Source: Gloeopeniophorella convolvens | Lineage: Eukaryota; Basidiomycota; Agaricomycetes; Russulales | Length of the DNA stretch: 64,000 nt | Direction of reading: 5' to 3' | Assembly (NCBI GenBank): GCA_022496205.1 | Contig: WTXD01000085.1 | Location: 27,761-91,760 of the forward strand | Shown: piece by piece, positions 1 to 11,952 of the stretch | How positions within the stretch are numbered: position 1 is the first letter of the stretch | Layout of the letters: each line of letters begins with the position of its first letter | The notes under the pieces: generated by a model | What the model saw: only the letters and a program-made list of their open reading frames with translations | What the model was told of the DNA's origin: nothing | Databases searched by the model: none | Position numbers and translations under genes: made by a program

Positions 1-1146
1 CGGCAGCTCTGAGTTTAACACACAGCTCTTGATTGAGAACTGCTCGAGGAACAGTTTCACGCGGTAACAACGGTCGACGTCGTTGACGAATATGATACAC
101 TTCCCCTGGATGAGCTTGAGCTTGAGGATAACATAAGTCAGGAGGAACTTGTCGGCCTCAGTTGTCCTGTGCACAGCCTGGTCAGCCGCCACGGAGATCA
201 TAGGCAGAAGATGGCACAGACCGGACGACATATTGCACCAGATTGGCAGCCTCGTCCTCACCCTCTTCTAGTTTCAGCGTAACCTGTACATCAGCCGCAA
301 GTTAACGAAACGACACGACAAAGCACCCAGAGCGGAGACGCACAGGGTTCCGTAACGCTAGCCCCTTAAGTGCCTCTACGTCCTCGGTCATGGTGGCGCT
401 CATGAGGAAGCTCTGGTACACCTTCGGGAGGAACCCGCCGCTAAAAATCGCGCGTACGTCTTCATCGTGGCCGTACGACAAGATGAGATCTGCCTCGTCG
501 ATGACGAGGGACTCGAGGTGTGCCAGCGATAGCGCCTAGCCGTGTGTCAGCCCGGGGCAAAGCTTGGTCCGCACGAGGACGCGTACCTTGGCCTGTAGCA
601 GCGCGAGCACCTTGGAAGGCGTGCCGACGACGACGTCCGGCTTGTCCGCGAGGAGCACCCTTCACCCCGCATCAGCATCCATCCATCGGTCAAAGGCAAG
701 AAAAAGCGACGCACCGTTGCAGCTGCGCCGCCGCGCCACCCGCGACATTCGCAAGCACCACCCCGTCCTCGCAGTACTTCACGAGCCCGCGCAGGTGCCC
801 TACAACCTGCTCCGCAAGCTCGCGCGTCGGTACTAGCACGAGCGCCCTTGTCGCGCGCTCGCCTCCCTCCTTCATACAGCGATCAGCACGGGGCACCAGC
901 GCAGCACGGCGAGAGCGCACCTACAGCGTTGGCGAGGAGCACCTTCTGCACGAGCGGGACGCAGTACGCGGCGGTCTTTCCGCTGCCCGTCCGTGCGCGC
1001 GCGAGCACGTCGCGCCCCTCGAGCGCGAGCGGGATCGCCTGCTGCTGCACGGGCGTCGGGCGCGCGAAGCCGAGGTCGGCGAGCGCGCGGAGCAGGAGCG
1101 GCGAGAGGAGGTGCGCGAGGGTGGTGAAGGTTGCGTGTTCGCTCAT
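1..1146 (-). CDS. DBP9: DEAD-box RNA helicase DBP9 (DDX56-like), 5' part only
   Basis: ATP-dependent RNA helicase of the DBP9/DDX56 family, which acts in the nucleolus in 60S ribosomal subunit assembly. The start codon lies at 1144-1146 on the minus strand, and the gene runs off the window at position 1. Exon 1 holds the Q-motif region (GFARPTPVQ) and motif I ([11 protein letters not shown]). The next exon (about 920-700) has motif Ia ([11 protein letters not shown]). A later one has [12 protein letters not shown] and the DEAD-box variant ([14 protein letters not shown], about 540-470), then the SAT motif (LMSATM, about 400). The stretch nearest position 1 reads [21 protein letters not shown], a hallmark of DBP9 within the DEAD-box family. 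Several short introns interrupt the frame. Family assignment is firm; exact exon borders and the missing C-terminus cannot be given. Confidence 0.9.
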
Positions 1147-1465
1147 CGTTTACGGTGTAGCTTGCTGCGCTTTCGAGGTCGGCGGCTCAGCTCAGGCCAA
1201 GCTCCGGTTGTCTTGCTGCAGTGAACGTCGCCACACAGACTCAGCGATGGCGAGAATTGCTGCGGTCACGTGGTGGATTAACGCCCTGCTCCGGAAGTCC
1301 GCGCTCCCGCGGCGGCGCTCGCTGTCTCTCCGCTACCATCTCGCCCTGAGGCCCGTCCGCTCATTTACGATACGTACCTTCCCCTCACCCTCCGCCACCA
1401 ATCCCCAACTCTGAAACGCTAACGCCCGCCGCCGCCACCATCATTGCCTGCCCATTGAAATATCA

Positions 1466-1855
1466 ATGCAACAAGCCTCCGAAACCCCCGAGCGACCACC
1501 CCTGGTCGGCGGCGACGCAATCATCCGCCGACGCGGCGCGCACTTCGACGCGGCGTGCAAGGCGCTCAGGCACTGGCGCTATCACAAGTGGCTGGAGGTG
1601 CACTCAAAGGCGCCGTGGGGCGTCGAGGGGGTCCTCCCCGACCAAACGCTGAGCAGCCTCGCGGCGGAGGGCGACATCATGACTATCATGGACATCAAGG
1701 ACGCAGGCATCCGGTGGCTCTGGAGCGAAAAGTATGGCGCAGAGGTGCTCGCACTACTGGCGAACCTCGATAGCGAGTTGGCGGCCGCGCGCGAGGCCGA
1801 GGCGCAACGTGCCGCGGCCGCTGTGCCCGCCGCTCCGCACGAGCAGGACCAGTGA
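1466..1855 (+). CDS. Small uncharacterised protein (129 aa)
   Basis: Single open frame of 129 codons, divergent from DBP9 with about 320 bp between the starts. The protein has a Trp-rich core (HWRYHKWLEVH, APWGVEGVLPDQTL, IRWLWSEKYG) followed by an alanine/glutamate-rich, probably helical tail. No signal peptide or membrane segment is visible. From memory the core resembles a short domain found at the C-terminus of some RecQ-like helicases in agaricomycetes (pattern PWGPE..LPD..L..LA..A.I..V.D), so this could be a domain-sized fragment or a stand-alone relative; that resemblance is an unverified inference. No other gene competes for this interval, and the frame ends shortly before the convergent RTA1-like gene. 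Confidence 0.5.
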   Translation: MQQASETPERPPLVGGDAIIRRRGAHFDAACKALRHWRYHKWLEVHSKAPWGVEGVLPDQTLSSLAAEGDIMTIMDIKDAGIRWLWSEKYGAEVLALLANLDSELAAAREAEAQRAAAAVPAAPHEQDQ

Positions 1856-1985
1856 AGCCAACGATGGGATAATACCAACATTATTTTACTCAACCCTACA
1901 ACTACTACCTACTATCCGGCACAGCGTCCGTATGCACGATGTTGATGATAAGTTATACAAGATGGTATGAATGGAAACACAGCCT

Positions 1986-3423
1986 CTACCGACGCCCGTA
2001 CGCCGGCACCTCGTACGCCTCGTCCTTGAGCCCGAGCGGCACGTAGTCGCCCTTTGCCCATGAGCCGGTGCCCCACTTCGCATTTTCCTCGAGCCCCTCC
2101 GGCGCCGCGGTGGCCTCGAGGGCCGACACGGGCTCGTCCGGCCCGCGCAGCATGAACCCGGGGTGGAAACAATTGAGCGTGACGAGGGCGGCGGTGCTCA
2201 TCCCGCCATCGAAGACATCTGCGCGCGCCCAAAAAAAAATCCGATCAGCAGCGGTTCAGGCCCAGCAGATAGGCGCCAGCACGCACTGAAGGCCCACTCC
2301 GCTCGATGGATGGGGCCGTTGCCACCCTCGCGGAGCTGCAGTATACGGAAGGAGGAGCTGTGATAAGACACCGATGCGTTTCAGTCAGGCGCCGGGGCGG
2401 ATAGGATCGGTGGAAGGGAGCGCACCGAATGGTGATGAAGAGTGTCATCGCGCCAAGTGCCGCGATCATGAGCTTGATGCGCGTGCTCGCGAACCCGCGT
2501 ACCCTGTATTCCGAGCGTGTATTCACGGGCTTGTCCCTCCCATAACGCACGAGAAACTCGATCGCGAGCGCGACGTAGATAATGACCGAGACTGTGCGAG
2601 GCGGTGTGAGCGTCGGCGGAGGACACGCGGCTGTTGCCAGGTGGGTGTGCACGCACTGGTCGAGAAGATGATGCCAATCATCGCAACGTGCGAACCCTGA
2701 CGGGGAGCGAAGACTAAGTTAAACAGTGATGTCGCCGCGAGGGGTGGGTGCAGGGCTCACGAGAGTCACGCGCGAATCCGAGCTCGCAGCGAGAGCGCTG
2801 CCGAACAGCTCGACAATCAGAGAGATAACGTCAGACGTGAGGAAGATCGTCGTATCTGCACACCATGTGAGCACACCGCCTCGACGCAAGAATGCCGTTG
2901 TGTGTGACTCACAAGTCGATGGTTTGATGCGAAGATATTGGGGCCCCATGCGCCGAACGACGCGTCCCAGGATCGTAAAGTTTGCCGCCGTCACCAAGGT
3001 GGGCGCGACCATCAGTAGACAGAACCTGCAAACGCGTGTCACATGTGTGTCAAGATCGCATATACGCGACATACTGGAATTTAAACGGGTTGCGGGCGAG
3101 CGGGTCATGTGCGCCCTCTAGGCGGAAGACCCAGCCACCAGTCTGCACAACGCCGCATAGTACGGCGGTGCCCAGGAAGGACCAGAGCCTGAAATGAACA
3201 GCCTGTTCCAAGTGCGCGACTGCCAGTGTGCGTTCCTCAGACCACAGATAGGAAGAAAGCGGAGGTGCCACATACTGGTAGAGAGGCCAAAGAGCGCGAC
3301 GAACAGAACGCATATCCGCGCTGTGGGAACAAAGTGGTAAGGCGAGAGATTGACGATCTCGCCGGGTGGGAAGTCGGTGATCTTGGGGAAGAATGGCAGG
3401 CTCTCGTTGACGGTTGCGTTCAT
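1986..3423 (-). CDS. RTA1-like seven-transmembrane protein (lipid-translocating exporter family)
   Basis: Member of the fungal RTA1/RSB1 family of seven-span plasma membrane proteins linked to lipid translocation and to resistance against toxic amphiphiles. Start chosen at 3421-3423 because it opens the typical family N-terminus (about 14 residues, then SPYHFVPTARICVLFVALFG as TM1). Later exons carry WSFLGTAVLCGVVQTGGW, then the diagnostic block LLMVAPTLVTAANFTILGR (about 3020-2960), GPQYLRI, and the TM segment FLTSDVISLIVELFGSALA (about 2850). The exon at about 2600-2480 gives VALAIEFLVRYGRDKPVN and a further TM segment. The last exon (2201-1986) gives LVTLNCFHPGFML and a hydrophilic tail. 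At least five introns are needed; borders are approximate. A long purine-rich tract (3425-3480) sits directly upstream of the start. Confidence 0.85.
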
Positions 3424-4649
3424 CGTGGGAGTAGGGAGAGAGGAAAAGGAGAAGGAGAAAAAGAAAGAGAAAGAGTGGGGGGGAGGCTGGAGGAGGGCAA
3501 GGACAAAAGCAAGGGCGGACAATACAAGATCAGCACATGCGCCCTGGGCGCGGTCTTATACGCATCTGGCAGACAACCACCGCGCATAAGGGCGAAAAGC
3601 CGGCTGTCCGCCAATCGCTGGCACGGTCCCAGACGCTCGCAGAAGCTGTCCACCGGACTCAGATCGGGTCCCACCCTCACCGCTCTTCCGCCCGACATCC
3701 CCGCAGGACCTCCAGTCTCCCAACCTGCGGTTTACTCGACAGGCGGCACGATCTTGGCACGACCCTCAGCGTCCCTCGGCCATGCGGCAAAATCAGATAC
3801 AGATCCGACCACCGCCCCAGCCCTGTGCGTGCCCCTTCGATCCCGCCATATCCGAATCCGCCTGGGTATAGTAGGAGATTTAAATGCGGCCCGCGACCAG
3901 ACGGGCGAGCCAATCTGCGCGCGATTGCAGAGAGTTCGTGCTGCCAACTAGTGAGCGATACGACAACAGAACGAAGGGTATGGGGCGCAACGCACCTTCC
4001 AATTGTGGAGGCACCAGCGCCCCGTCTGACAGTGCACATCGCACAGAGCAGAAACGGAGGCGCCCCCTGCACATACATAATGCAGCAGATGCACAGCGTG
4101 CGCCAGGAAGAACAACAATACAGGGTCCAATTTGTCAATTTGTTTTCCGATCGCGCATCGAGCCATAGAGTCGTCGGAGATCCGCGCTTATACGCGAGCG
4201 TGCAGGCCTCCGGACGACCTGGCAAGCCGCAGGATACGGGTGCTCGCCGTGAGCTACATAGGAGTAGTATCATCGTTCGGGGGAGGGATAGGAGTTAAGT
4301 TGGGCTGGGGAATGGGGAGGGTGCTGCATCGGAGCGACGTGTTCGCTCGTGTGCGGCGTCTCGTCGTCCGAGGTGCCCTCGAGGCGCCTGTCGGGAGAGT
4401 GCAGATCAATTCGCGTCCTCGGAGAACGCCTGTGCTGTGGCGGTGTGGAGAAGCTCACTGCATGTCGTGAGCACCGAGCGCAGCTGCTCGCATCGAGGCT
4501 GTGTGATGACGTGGCGGGGTTGACTGGCACTCCGCGCTTCGGCAGGCCCCGCGTCTCGTCGCGGCTGTTTTGCAGTTGCAGCCTCCTGTTGGATTTCTCG
4601 GGATGCACTTATATCCTTGACGCATGAAGATATCGTGTTTCTCTCTGTG
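3424..4649. other. Intergenic region without a supported gene
   Basis: Holds the RTA1-like gene's upstream region, including an AG-rich tract at 3425-3480. Minus-strand open frames at 3677-4273 (198 codons) and 4270-4608 (112 codons, Ser/Pro/His-rich) have no recognisable domain. They could be decayed or lineage-specific genes, but nothing supports calling them. Confidence 0.4.
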
Positions 4650-5057
4650 ATCTCGCTAGTCGCATGTCAACCATGGGCACGCCATGTCAATAATGACATT
4701 TTACAACGCTTTACTCTGAATCGTCCACTTCAACCCCAACGACCACGCGACAGTCCTCCCATGCAGGCCAGATATCTGACTTGGCTCAAAGCCACGGTGT
4801 TGGAAAGCGGTCCCCTCACAGTAGGATTCATCAAGGTCTATGCTACTGCCTCAGGCCCTGCGCCGTCCTCACTGAATCGAGCCAATTGATGGTCCTCCTG
4901 TAATAGCTAGGGAAAGAACGCTGTATTGCAATACATGGTTAATGCCATCATGATGATGCACAGACTGTATCCTCAGCCCTCTTAGGCCCGCGGGATCGTT
5001 CGAGGGCTACAGAAACCCTCTTGCGTACCACCACGCGGCTCCCTCTGAGCAGCCAGA
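4650..5057 (+). promoter_or_regulatory. Upstream region of NLR copy 1, partly shared with the other copies
   Basis: Diverged version of the block in front of copies 2-4. Recognisable shared pieces are a segment around 4665-4700 (GGCACGCCATGTCAATAATGAC), a segment around 4845-4870 (GCCTCAGGCCCTGCGCCGTC), and the last ~40 bp before the ATG (GAGCAGCCAGAATG against GAATCACCAGAATG). The similarity shows that the duplicated unit includes the promoter. Confidence 0.5.
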
Positions 5058-8000
5058 ATGGCTTCCACACCAGGCATGACTCCCCCGTCCGGATCGTCGC
5101 GCCTCAAGTGGCTCTTCGGGGCCGCTTTGAAGGAATATCGCGAAAATACTGGCACAGACCTGGCGTCCCACCCACTCTACGATCAACTGCAGGCCTGCGA
5201 ATCTGTTGAAACGGTCATCGACATAGTCAAAGAACAAGCGCAGGCGTTTGACGAGTACCGGAGGGGCGATCGGGCGACGCAACTCATGACAAAGCTCTTA
5301 CCACTGGTGGATGCCATCTTGGCTCTCAACGAGGGTCTCGGAAACACTCTCGACGAAGTATGTCGCAGGCCCGTTTTCTCCATCATAAATATTCGATTGT
5401 AGGCTTGCTAGGCATTCAAGCCTGCAAAGTCCGTCTGCGCGGGAGCCGGTCTCCTTCTCAGGGTGAGTCCTTGAACGTCATTCCCCCAAAGATCTCTGTG
5501 ACAACTAGATTACAGGCGTCCAAGGGTGTTTCAGAGACCTATGACTCTCTTGTTGACCTCTTTGACACAATGTCTCGCTTTCTCGAACGCGTCAAGGTCT
5601 ACACGCTTATGGAACAAACCCCTCCTATGACCGAAATCATGGTCAAAATGATGATAGGGACGCTCGATATTCTAGGGCTTGCGACGGAGGAGGTAAAGCA
5701 GGGTCGACTTAGTGAGTGGTATTTGGCTTGGGTGCTTCTCGCCAATGACCTCAGTGACATAGAGGCTTTTGGGAAGAAACTACTGGGATCGAGGAGGATC
5801 GAAGATGTCGTGAAGCGGCTCGACAGACTCACGCTGGAAGAGGGCCGGATGTCGACTACGCATATTCTCATGATTGTCCACACGCTGTTCGAGAATTTGA
5901 AGGGCGTCATGATCAGTACGCACTCCATTGACCTAGCTGTGAACGCGTCTCATCAATCGTTACTGTACAGATGCAGAAGCCTCCGTAGCTATATCTGAAG
6001 ATGCTCTCGGTATGAACGCGGATTTCTCGTCTTTACATAAACTGATATCGATTTCATGGACCAGTATCCATCAAACAAGTCGTGAATAGCGTGAACAAAG
6101 TCGATCGTTCGTTGATATGTTACAATCGCCAGTTACCGCATACCTGATGCTTCACCAATCAGGGGACACGCTCCATCAGAAGTGCATCAAATGGCTCTCC
6201 CCACCTGACCCTTCACCAAATCACGCTACGAAGCGCAGGCAGTGTCATCAAGGCTCAACAGACTGGTTCATTCATGGAAATGCGTTTGAAGAGTGGAAGT
6301 GGTCAGACAGATCTTTCCTGTGGCTTCATGGAAAACGTACGCCTTGTCGTCTTTCGCACGCAGCATCATTTCTCATCGTCTATCATACTTGCAGCGGGAT
6401 CTGGGAAGAGCGTCCTGTGGTATGCTCTTTACATCTTTACCCGTCCAACCTTGTTGATATTCTGGAAACCAGTTCGGCGATGATTGATCACTGCATGCGC
6501 TATCTGCACCGTACAGGATTCGGAACCGTGGCCTACTTCTACTGTGATTTCAACGATTTTGCGAAACAGAGTTTAGACGGGATTCTCTGCTCAATCCTGG
6601 TTCAACTCTGCAAACAGTCAGACTCGTACTTGGAGGTCCTCTCTCGCTTCCACGCAGAAAACAGGGGCCACCCTCCCACCACTGACACTCTCGGACAATG
6701 CTTGAAGGAGATGCTGGGGTTCCCCAACGAAGCCGCAAAGTATATTTTTGTGGATGGGCTGGACGAATGTCCTGACTACGGCTTGCCATCACCGCGTGGT
6801 GAGATTCTTAGCTTCCTGAAGGACATCATCGAAGCTTGCTTCCCGGACGTCCATATCTGTGTTACTAGTCGTCCTGAGGTTGACGTCAGAGAGGTCCTCG
6901 AACGTCCGGCATCATTCCGAGTTTCACTAGAGGAGGAGATTGGCCAAGAACACGCCATAGTCAACTACATCGTATCATCTGTTGAATCGCATCCCAAGAT
7001 GTGCAAGTGGAGCGAGACGATCAAAGAGCTAGTTGTTGATACGCTGAAAAGCAATGCTCACGGAATGTGAGTCGAGCTTGGACCCTAACAACGAGCGGTA
7101 CTCAAGTTGGTGTTTCATTGACGTAGGTTCCGATATGTGTACTGCCAGCTCAATGAGCTGTGCGACCTTCAACCGGCGGCCATCCGCCGTACGCTCAAGA
7201 CTCTCCCGAAGACGCTGTACGCAACATATGAATCAACACTTCAGCGGATCCCTGAAGGAAGCTGGGAGTTGGCACACCGCATCTTCCAATGCGTGTCCTT
7301 CTCACAGCGTCCACTCCGGATCAAAGAGCTCGCGGAACTTCTAGCGTTCGATTTCGAAGATGACATCCCTACTTATCACCTCGGGTGGCGCCCAAAGGAC
7401 GTAAAACACGTGCTGACATTCTGCCCTGGAAGCTTCCTTTCCGTCGCGAAATCCGGGCATGGAGGTTCGGACGTGCGGTTTGCGCACTCCTCCGTGCGGG
7501 AGTTCCTGACTTCAACAATCTTGGAGAAATCCCCAGCAAATATCCCCCGCTTCCAGGTCCTCCCAAAGCCTTCCCACGCACTCCTGGCGCAGATCTGCCT
7601 CACCACGCTGCTTCAGTTCGGCGTCACTTCCGACAGAGACAACATCGAGTCAAAGGACCAAGCTCCTTTTTTTGGTTACGCCGCTGATCGATGATCACTG
7701 GCACGTGCATGCCCGATTCGAGGACGTAGCGCTCTTGGTGATGGACTCGGCAATAAAGGTGCTCGATCCCACCGGTCCCCACTGCGTAGCTTGGCTTTCA
7801 CAGGGATATTATTTTCGCCGGGAAGTCACTTCCTTCAGTCCTACGTCGCAGCTGAGAGGAACAACGTTATATTTCGCAGCACTATGCGGCCTTTGGCTCG
7901 TCGTAGAGCACCTGGTGGTATCACGTCCGGGGGACGTTCATCAAAGGGGCGGTCATTATGGAACACCCCTTGGTGCGGCATCACACTATGGTCATATCGA

Positions 8001-8967
8001 CACAGCGCGATCCCTGCTCAACCATGGTGCCAATCCAAATGCTCTTGCCGGCCCCAATGGAACTGCGCTGCAGGCCGCGTGTCTTGGAGGGAAGATCGAC
8101 ACCGTCCAGCTATTGCTCGAGCGCGCCGCCGATCCAAATGCTCCCGCAGGCCCCAATGGAACCGCATTGCAGGTCGCGTCTTCCAAATGGCCCATCAACA
8201 TCGCTCAGCTACTACTCGAACATGGCGCCGATCCGAATGCTCCCGCTGGTCCCTATGGAACCGCACTCCAGGTCGCGTCTTCCGAAGGACTGACCGACAT
8301 CATTCAGCTGCTGCTCCAGTATAATGCCGATCCGAATGCTCCCGCCGGCCCAAGCGGAACCGCGCTGCAGCTTGCGTCTTTCGGAGGGCATACTGATGCC
8401 GTTCGGCTGCTGCTTGAGCATGGCGCCGACCCAAACGCTCCCACAGACTTCAATGAAACCTCGCCGCAGGTCGCGTGTAGTGGAGGAAAGATCGACATCG
8501 TTCGGCTGCTGCTCGAACATGGCACCGATCCAAATACTTCCGCTGGCACCGACGGAACTGCACTGCAGATCGCGTCTTCTGGGCACAAAGATGTCGTTGA
8601 ACTGCTACTCGAGCATGGCGCCGACCCAAATGCTCCGGCTGGCCCCAAGGGAACCGCGCTGCTGGTTGCATCTTCCGGAGGGCATACCCGTATCGCTCAG
8701 CTGCTACTTAAGCGTGGCGCCGACCCGAATACTCCCAGTGGCTTCAATGGAACTGCGCTGCAGGCCGCGTCCTCGAGAGGGCACATCGACATTGTTCGGC
8801 TGCTGCTCCAGCATGGCGCAGATGTGAACCGCACCGAGGACAGTTGGCGCAGTACCGCATTGCAGGTGGCTTTGCGCGAAGGCCACACCGAAGTTGCACA
8901 TCTGCTTCAAGCTTCGGGTGGAAGTGATACACCGAGCGGTGGACCAGGTGACCAGATATTCGAATGA
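5058..8967 (+). pseudogene. Goodbye-NACHT-ankyrin NLR (STAND), copy 1, frameshifted before the ankyrin array
   Basis: Copy 1 of the NLR family. Exons by homology and GT-AG sites: 5058-5357, 5412-5462, 5516-5711, 5763-5915, 5971-6009, 6065-6106, 6163-6336, 6395-6419, 6473-7066, 7127 onward. Exons 1-2 encode the Goodbye-type N-terminal domain. Exons 7-8 join into the Walker A loop GKPGSGKS, exon 9 has YIFVDGLDECP (Walker B) and HICVTSRPE, and exon 10 starts FRYVYCQLNELC. Around 7685-7696 the sequence carries seven extra bases relative to copies 2-5 (GATCGATGATC where the others have one GATC-like block), giving a stop at 7692-7694 after about 713 aa. The ankyrin frame then stays open (to 8967) with about ten repeats. 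Either the gene is broken, or it makes an ankyrin-less NLR, or an unseen intron repairs it; a base-calling error is also possible. Confidence 0.8.
7960..8930 (+). repeat. Ankyrin-coding array of NLR copy 1 (about 10 repeats of 99 bp)
   Basis: Tandem 33-residue ankyrin units with consensus GTALQVASxGxxDIVQLLLEHGADPNAPAGP. One unit is 32 residues (around 8566-8661). The last two diverge from consensus. The array lies downstream of the frameshift near 7690. Confidence 0.9.
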
Positions 8968-10128
8968 GCGGGTATGAGTCACCTTGATGTGCATGATTCT
9001 ATAGTGCTGACGGTAGCGGAAATTCTAGCCACCGGTACGAAACGGTTTGGAGCATCGGAGGTTGCATATCTCTTGCTATTCAATGAGCATGGCATTTGTT
9101 TTTCCAAGCAATTTCGTGCACATATATACCTGCGACCCCGCCCCCACCTACAACCGCACCCGCTATCATCTCGACTGCCAAATTTGTGTTCGTTGTGTTG
9201 TGAAGATTCTATTGTTACACCTTCGCTTTACATTCGCTTTCGCGTACGTTATGACACCAGCCTGACGCCAAGTAGCACCATAGCAGATAGAAAGGACCAA
9301 CGTCGCCTGATTTCAGTTGGTAGTTTGCAGGTTGCGATCAATAGCTATAGTGATCAAATCGCTGTTGAGTACAATTGAAGTCGCGATTCGCTCTCGGACT
9401 TCTGACCGGACCGACTTCCCGGGTCCCTTCCCGATGCCCCGCTCACTCCCGCTTCTGCTTCGTTCTACTCTTTTCTCTCTAGTACTCACAGCCAGAAATA
9501 AGCTTCAAGTTCCACCTCTACTGTATAATGATGCACAGCAAGAATAAGCAACCGAAAACGAAGTTATGACGAGCGCGTAGTCATTTTATGCATATTTCTG
9601 TTGTGTCCGGCCATCCGAGCCCCAGCCCCCGAAAGACCCTGTGATTGCCCTAATGTAAATACACCCAAGTACTCCTATAGCCTTATATCGTAGATTGTAG
9701 TATGTACCAGCTACGGAGAAAAGCGTTTCTACCTTTCGCGTCGTTCCTTCTCCTGCGCCCCCTTCATCTGCTCTCCCTCATTCGGTTTTGTTTCGCGCCG
9801 CTGCGCGTCCTCGTTCGGAGCCTATCCAAACGACAGTAATGTCGATATCCACGTCCTCGTACTCAGTAACGAGACGGAGTACACACGCGCCCTTGAGGGC
9901 ACATTTTGTCCAGATCCTAATATCTACAAGCCACAGCGCGCGGGGCTGGATGTTGAGAATACAAATAGTTACACAAATGCTTCGCACATTTCCATTGCGA
10001 GCCGTGCATGATGACTCTATCGTCAGTGTTACCACCCAAACCTAAGGTATTATTCGGTATCTCCTAAACCCACTAACCCGACAACCACCTGTGGAAATCA
10101 GGCATTTTAAGCTAACCTCCAATCAACC
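8968..10128. other. Non-coding spacer after NLR copy 1
   Basis: No recognisable gene. Overlapping frames on both strands at 9778-10045 have no domain and mirror each other, so they are probably chance. The conserved post-NLR block seen after copies 2-5 was not recognised here, so this spacer has a different history. Confidence 0.4.
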
Positions 10129-11100
10129 TTGATCAGTGCCTGTAGTACCGCCGACGGGCACAGGGAACACGCACCGGCCCCACTGCGTGCCGCAGTACGG
10201 GTTCGTCCAAGATGCGACGTCGGTCAGCCGCGCCGCGCCGGTGCTGTACAGCAGGGGTTCAAGAAGCCGAACGGGAGCTCGCCCTGCGTGGCAAGGGAGT
10301 CATTCAGCAGCGAGATCGCGCACGCCGCGCTGCAAGAGGACGAAGCCGAGCCAATCGATGCATGGCTCGTTCGTACTCATCGGCGCGTTCTTGTTCGTCC
10401 CGAACGGCAGCGAGCTTCCCGTGCTGAAGCACGCCTTCGGCGTCGGGAAGGAGACCGACCACCTCCGCATATTGAATGTCGGTTTGTCCCCGACGCACTC
10501 GGGTCCCCGCCGCTGTTGGCCTGCATGACAGCGCACCTGGCTGCGGCCGCGTCGGACGGAAACCGCCTCGAAAGCCGTATAGTTTGGTCCAGGCGACTCG
10601 CGAACTCGTCAAGGCGGTCCCTGGAGGCCTTGTCGACCTCGTTCTGTCCCGCGGTGGCCGGGATGTGCGTGGAGGTGCCGTACAGCGCGCTGGCGTGATG
10701 CTCGACGGTACGATTGCATCGGAGTAAACAGCTCCGTGGCAGGAACAGGGCACCGGAACTCAGGCATGATGTCGTGCGGTATGCCGCGGGAGCGAAGGAG
10801 TACACTCGAGTGTGCAGAACGGAGGGTGGTGGGCGGTAGGCTGTACGCTGTCGCGTGCGGGACCGTCTTGCTCGTCTCATGGCGGCGGAAGATGGCGCTG
10901 AGCAGCGCGACGGGTGTGCACACAGGCACGCACTCGAGTGCGAGCTACATGCTACCGTGCGGGGAGCGCAGGCCCTGCGGTGAGAGCTGCGAGCACCGCG
11001 AGCCGTTCGTCCACGGGCGCGAACATGTCGACATGCGGCGGCACACCCGCCTCGGAGAGGTGCTGGCCAGACTACCTGTACACAATGCACACCCACATGA
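10129..11100 (-). pseudogene. Sedolisin (peptidase S53) pseudogene 1, prodomain plus scattered pieces
   Basis: Decayed secreted serine-carboxyl protease. Reading the minus strand from 11080 down, one finds GQHLSEAGVPPHVDMFAPVD (S53 prodomain, probably after an intron acceptor). Next comes HETSKTVPHATAYSLPPTTL (prodomain end, about 10870), then ALYGTSTHIPATAGQNEVD and LDEFASRLDQT (mature N-terminus, about 10670-10600). Then comes DIQYAEVVG (catalytic Glu/Asp helix region, about 10480). The frame then jumps to LATQGELPFGFLNP and CGTQWG near 10300-10180, the C-terminal calcium-site region. The stretch with the oxyanion Asp and catalytic Ser is missing. Pieces lie in different frames, so no protein can be made. 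It is convergent with NLR copy 1 and divergent from copy 2. Closest in layout to pseudogene 4. Confidence 0.75.
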
Positions 11101-11952
11101 ACTGACATCCCGATGCACAAGACAGAAAACGTACTTCTCATGCCGTGGGTCGCTGACCACGAATGCATACGGGACATCGGCGTGCGCGATCGACGTCGGG
11201 TGGTGGAGGGCGGTGGCGCGTCTGGGAGGTTCCAGCCTGGGCATCCCACGGTTCACCTGCGTGTCATCCCGGCTTAGCGCATTGGCAGGAGTGGGTGACG
11301 CGCCGGAGGGCGCAACGAGGGTGAAAAGTGTGGCGAATCACTGGCAGGAGTACATTAATCACGGTGCCAAGCGAGAGGATGGCCCTTGGGAGACTTGTAG
11401 CGCTGAGCATAGGCGCGCTGGGTCGAGGCTGTGGGAGCAGCTGGCAAGCTGGCAGTCCGCGTCCCGGACTGTCCCGGTAGACCTCGGCAGACTCGTGCGT
11501 TCCCGGTTCCGAGACACGTGCGCTACGTCGTCGTATTCCCTCTTTTCACATCGCTGGCTATGGCTATATATTCAGTCATGGCCGTGCTATGTCGATAATG
11601 ACATTGTCAACTCTTTATGTCTCCACCTCGCCTTCAGTGACCACGTTCTAGCTCCTGTGCAAGCCAGGGCCACGGGCGGTGCTCTCATAGTAGCATTCAC
11701 AGGCTCAGGCGCCCAATATCAACAACGTTTCAACGTTCGAATACCCATATTCATGGCCCATGCCACCGCCTCAGGCGCTGCGCCGTCTTAATTGCGTCGC
11801 GCCTGTGTCTGGCTTTCCCGCAATGGAGAAAGGATGCTGTGTCGTATCTGCTGTGCACAAGCCGTGTGTCTTCAGTACTCTCAGTTGTCGTCGTTCGTGA
11901 GCTACAGGAACTCTCACACATACGGCCGCACAACCTCGTCTGAATCACCAGA
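11101..11952 (+). promoter_or_regulatory. Shared upstream block of NLR copy 2
   Basis: From about 11560 to the ATG this matches the block before copy 4 (26005-26408) and, in its last ~200 bp, that before copy 3. Shared landmarks are CATCGCTGGC, a TGTCGATAATG motif, CCTAGCTCCTGTGCAAGCCAG-like sequence, CACCGCCTCAGGC and GAATCACCAGAATG. The part 11101-11500 is between the sedolisin remnant and this block and has no supported gene. TATATATTC near 11568 is AT-rich, but no TATA box can be assigned. Confidence 0.55.

Noticed and set aside
3677..4608. Minus-strand frames of 198 and 112 codons upstream of the RTA1-like gene
   Set aside because: Cys/Arg-rich or Pro/Ser-rich low-information sequence without motifs or convincing splice connection to each other.
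7960..8930. Regularly spaced 99-bp repeats that could suggest a CRISPR or satellite array
   Set aside because: The period is exactly 33 codons, the frame is open and the units match the ankyrin consensus; this is a protein repeat array.
9778..10045. Two overlapping 85-codon frames on opposite strands
   Set aside because: They have almost the same coordinates and mirror each other, with no domain or homologue recognised; probably chance.
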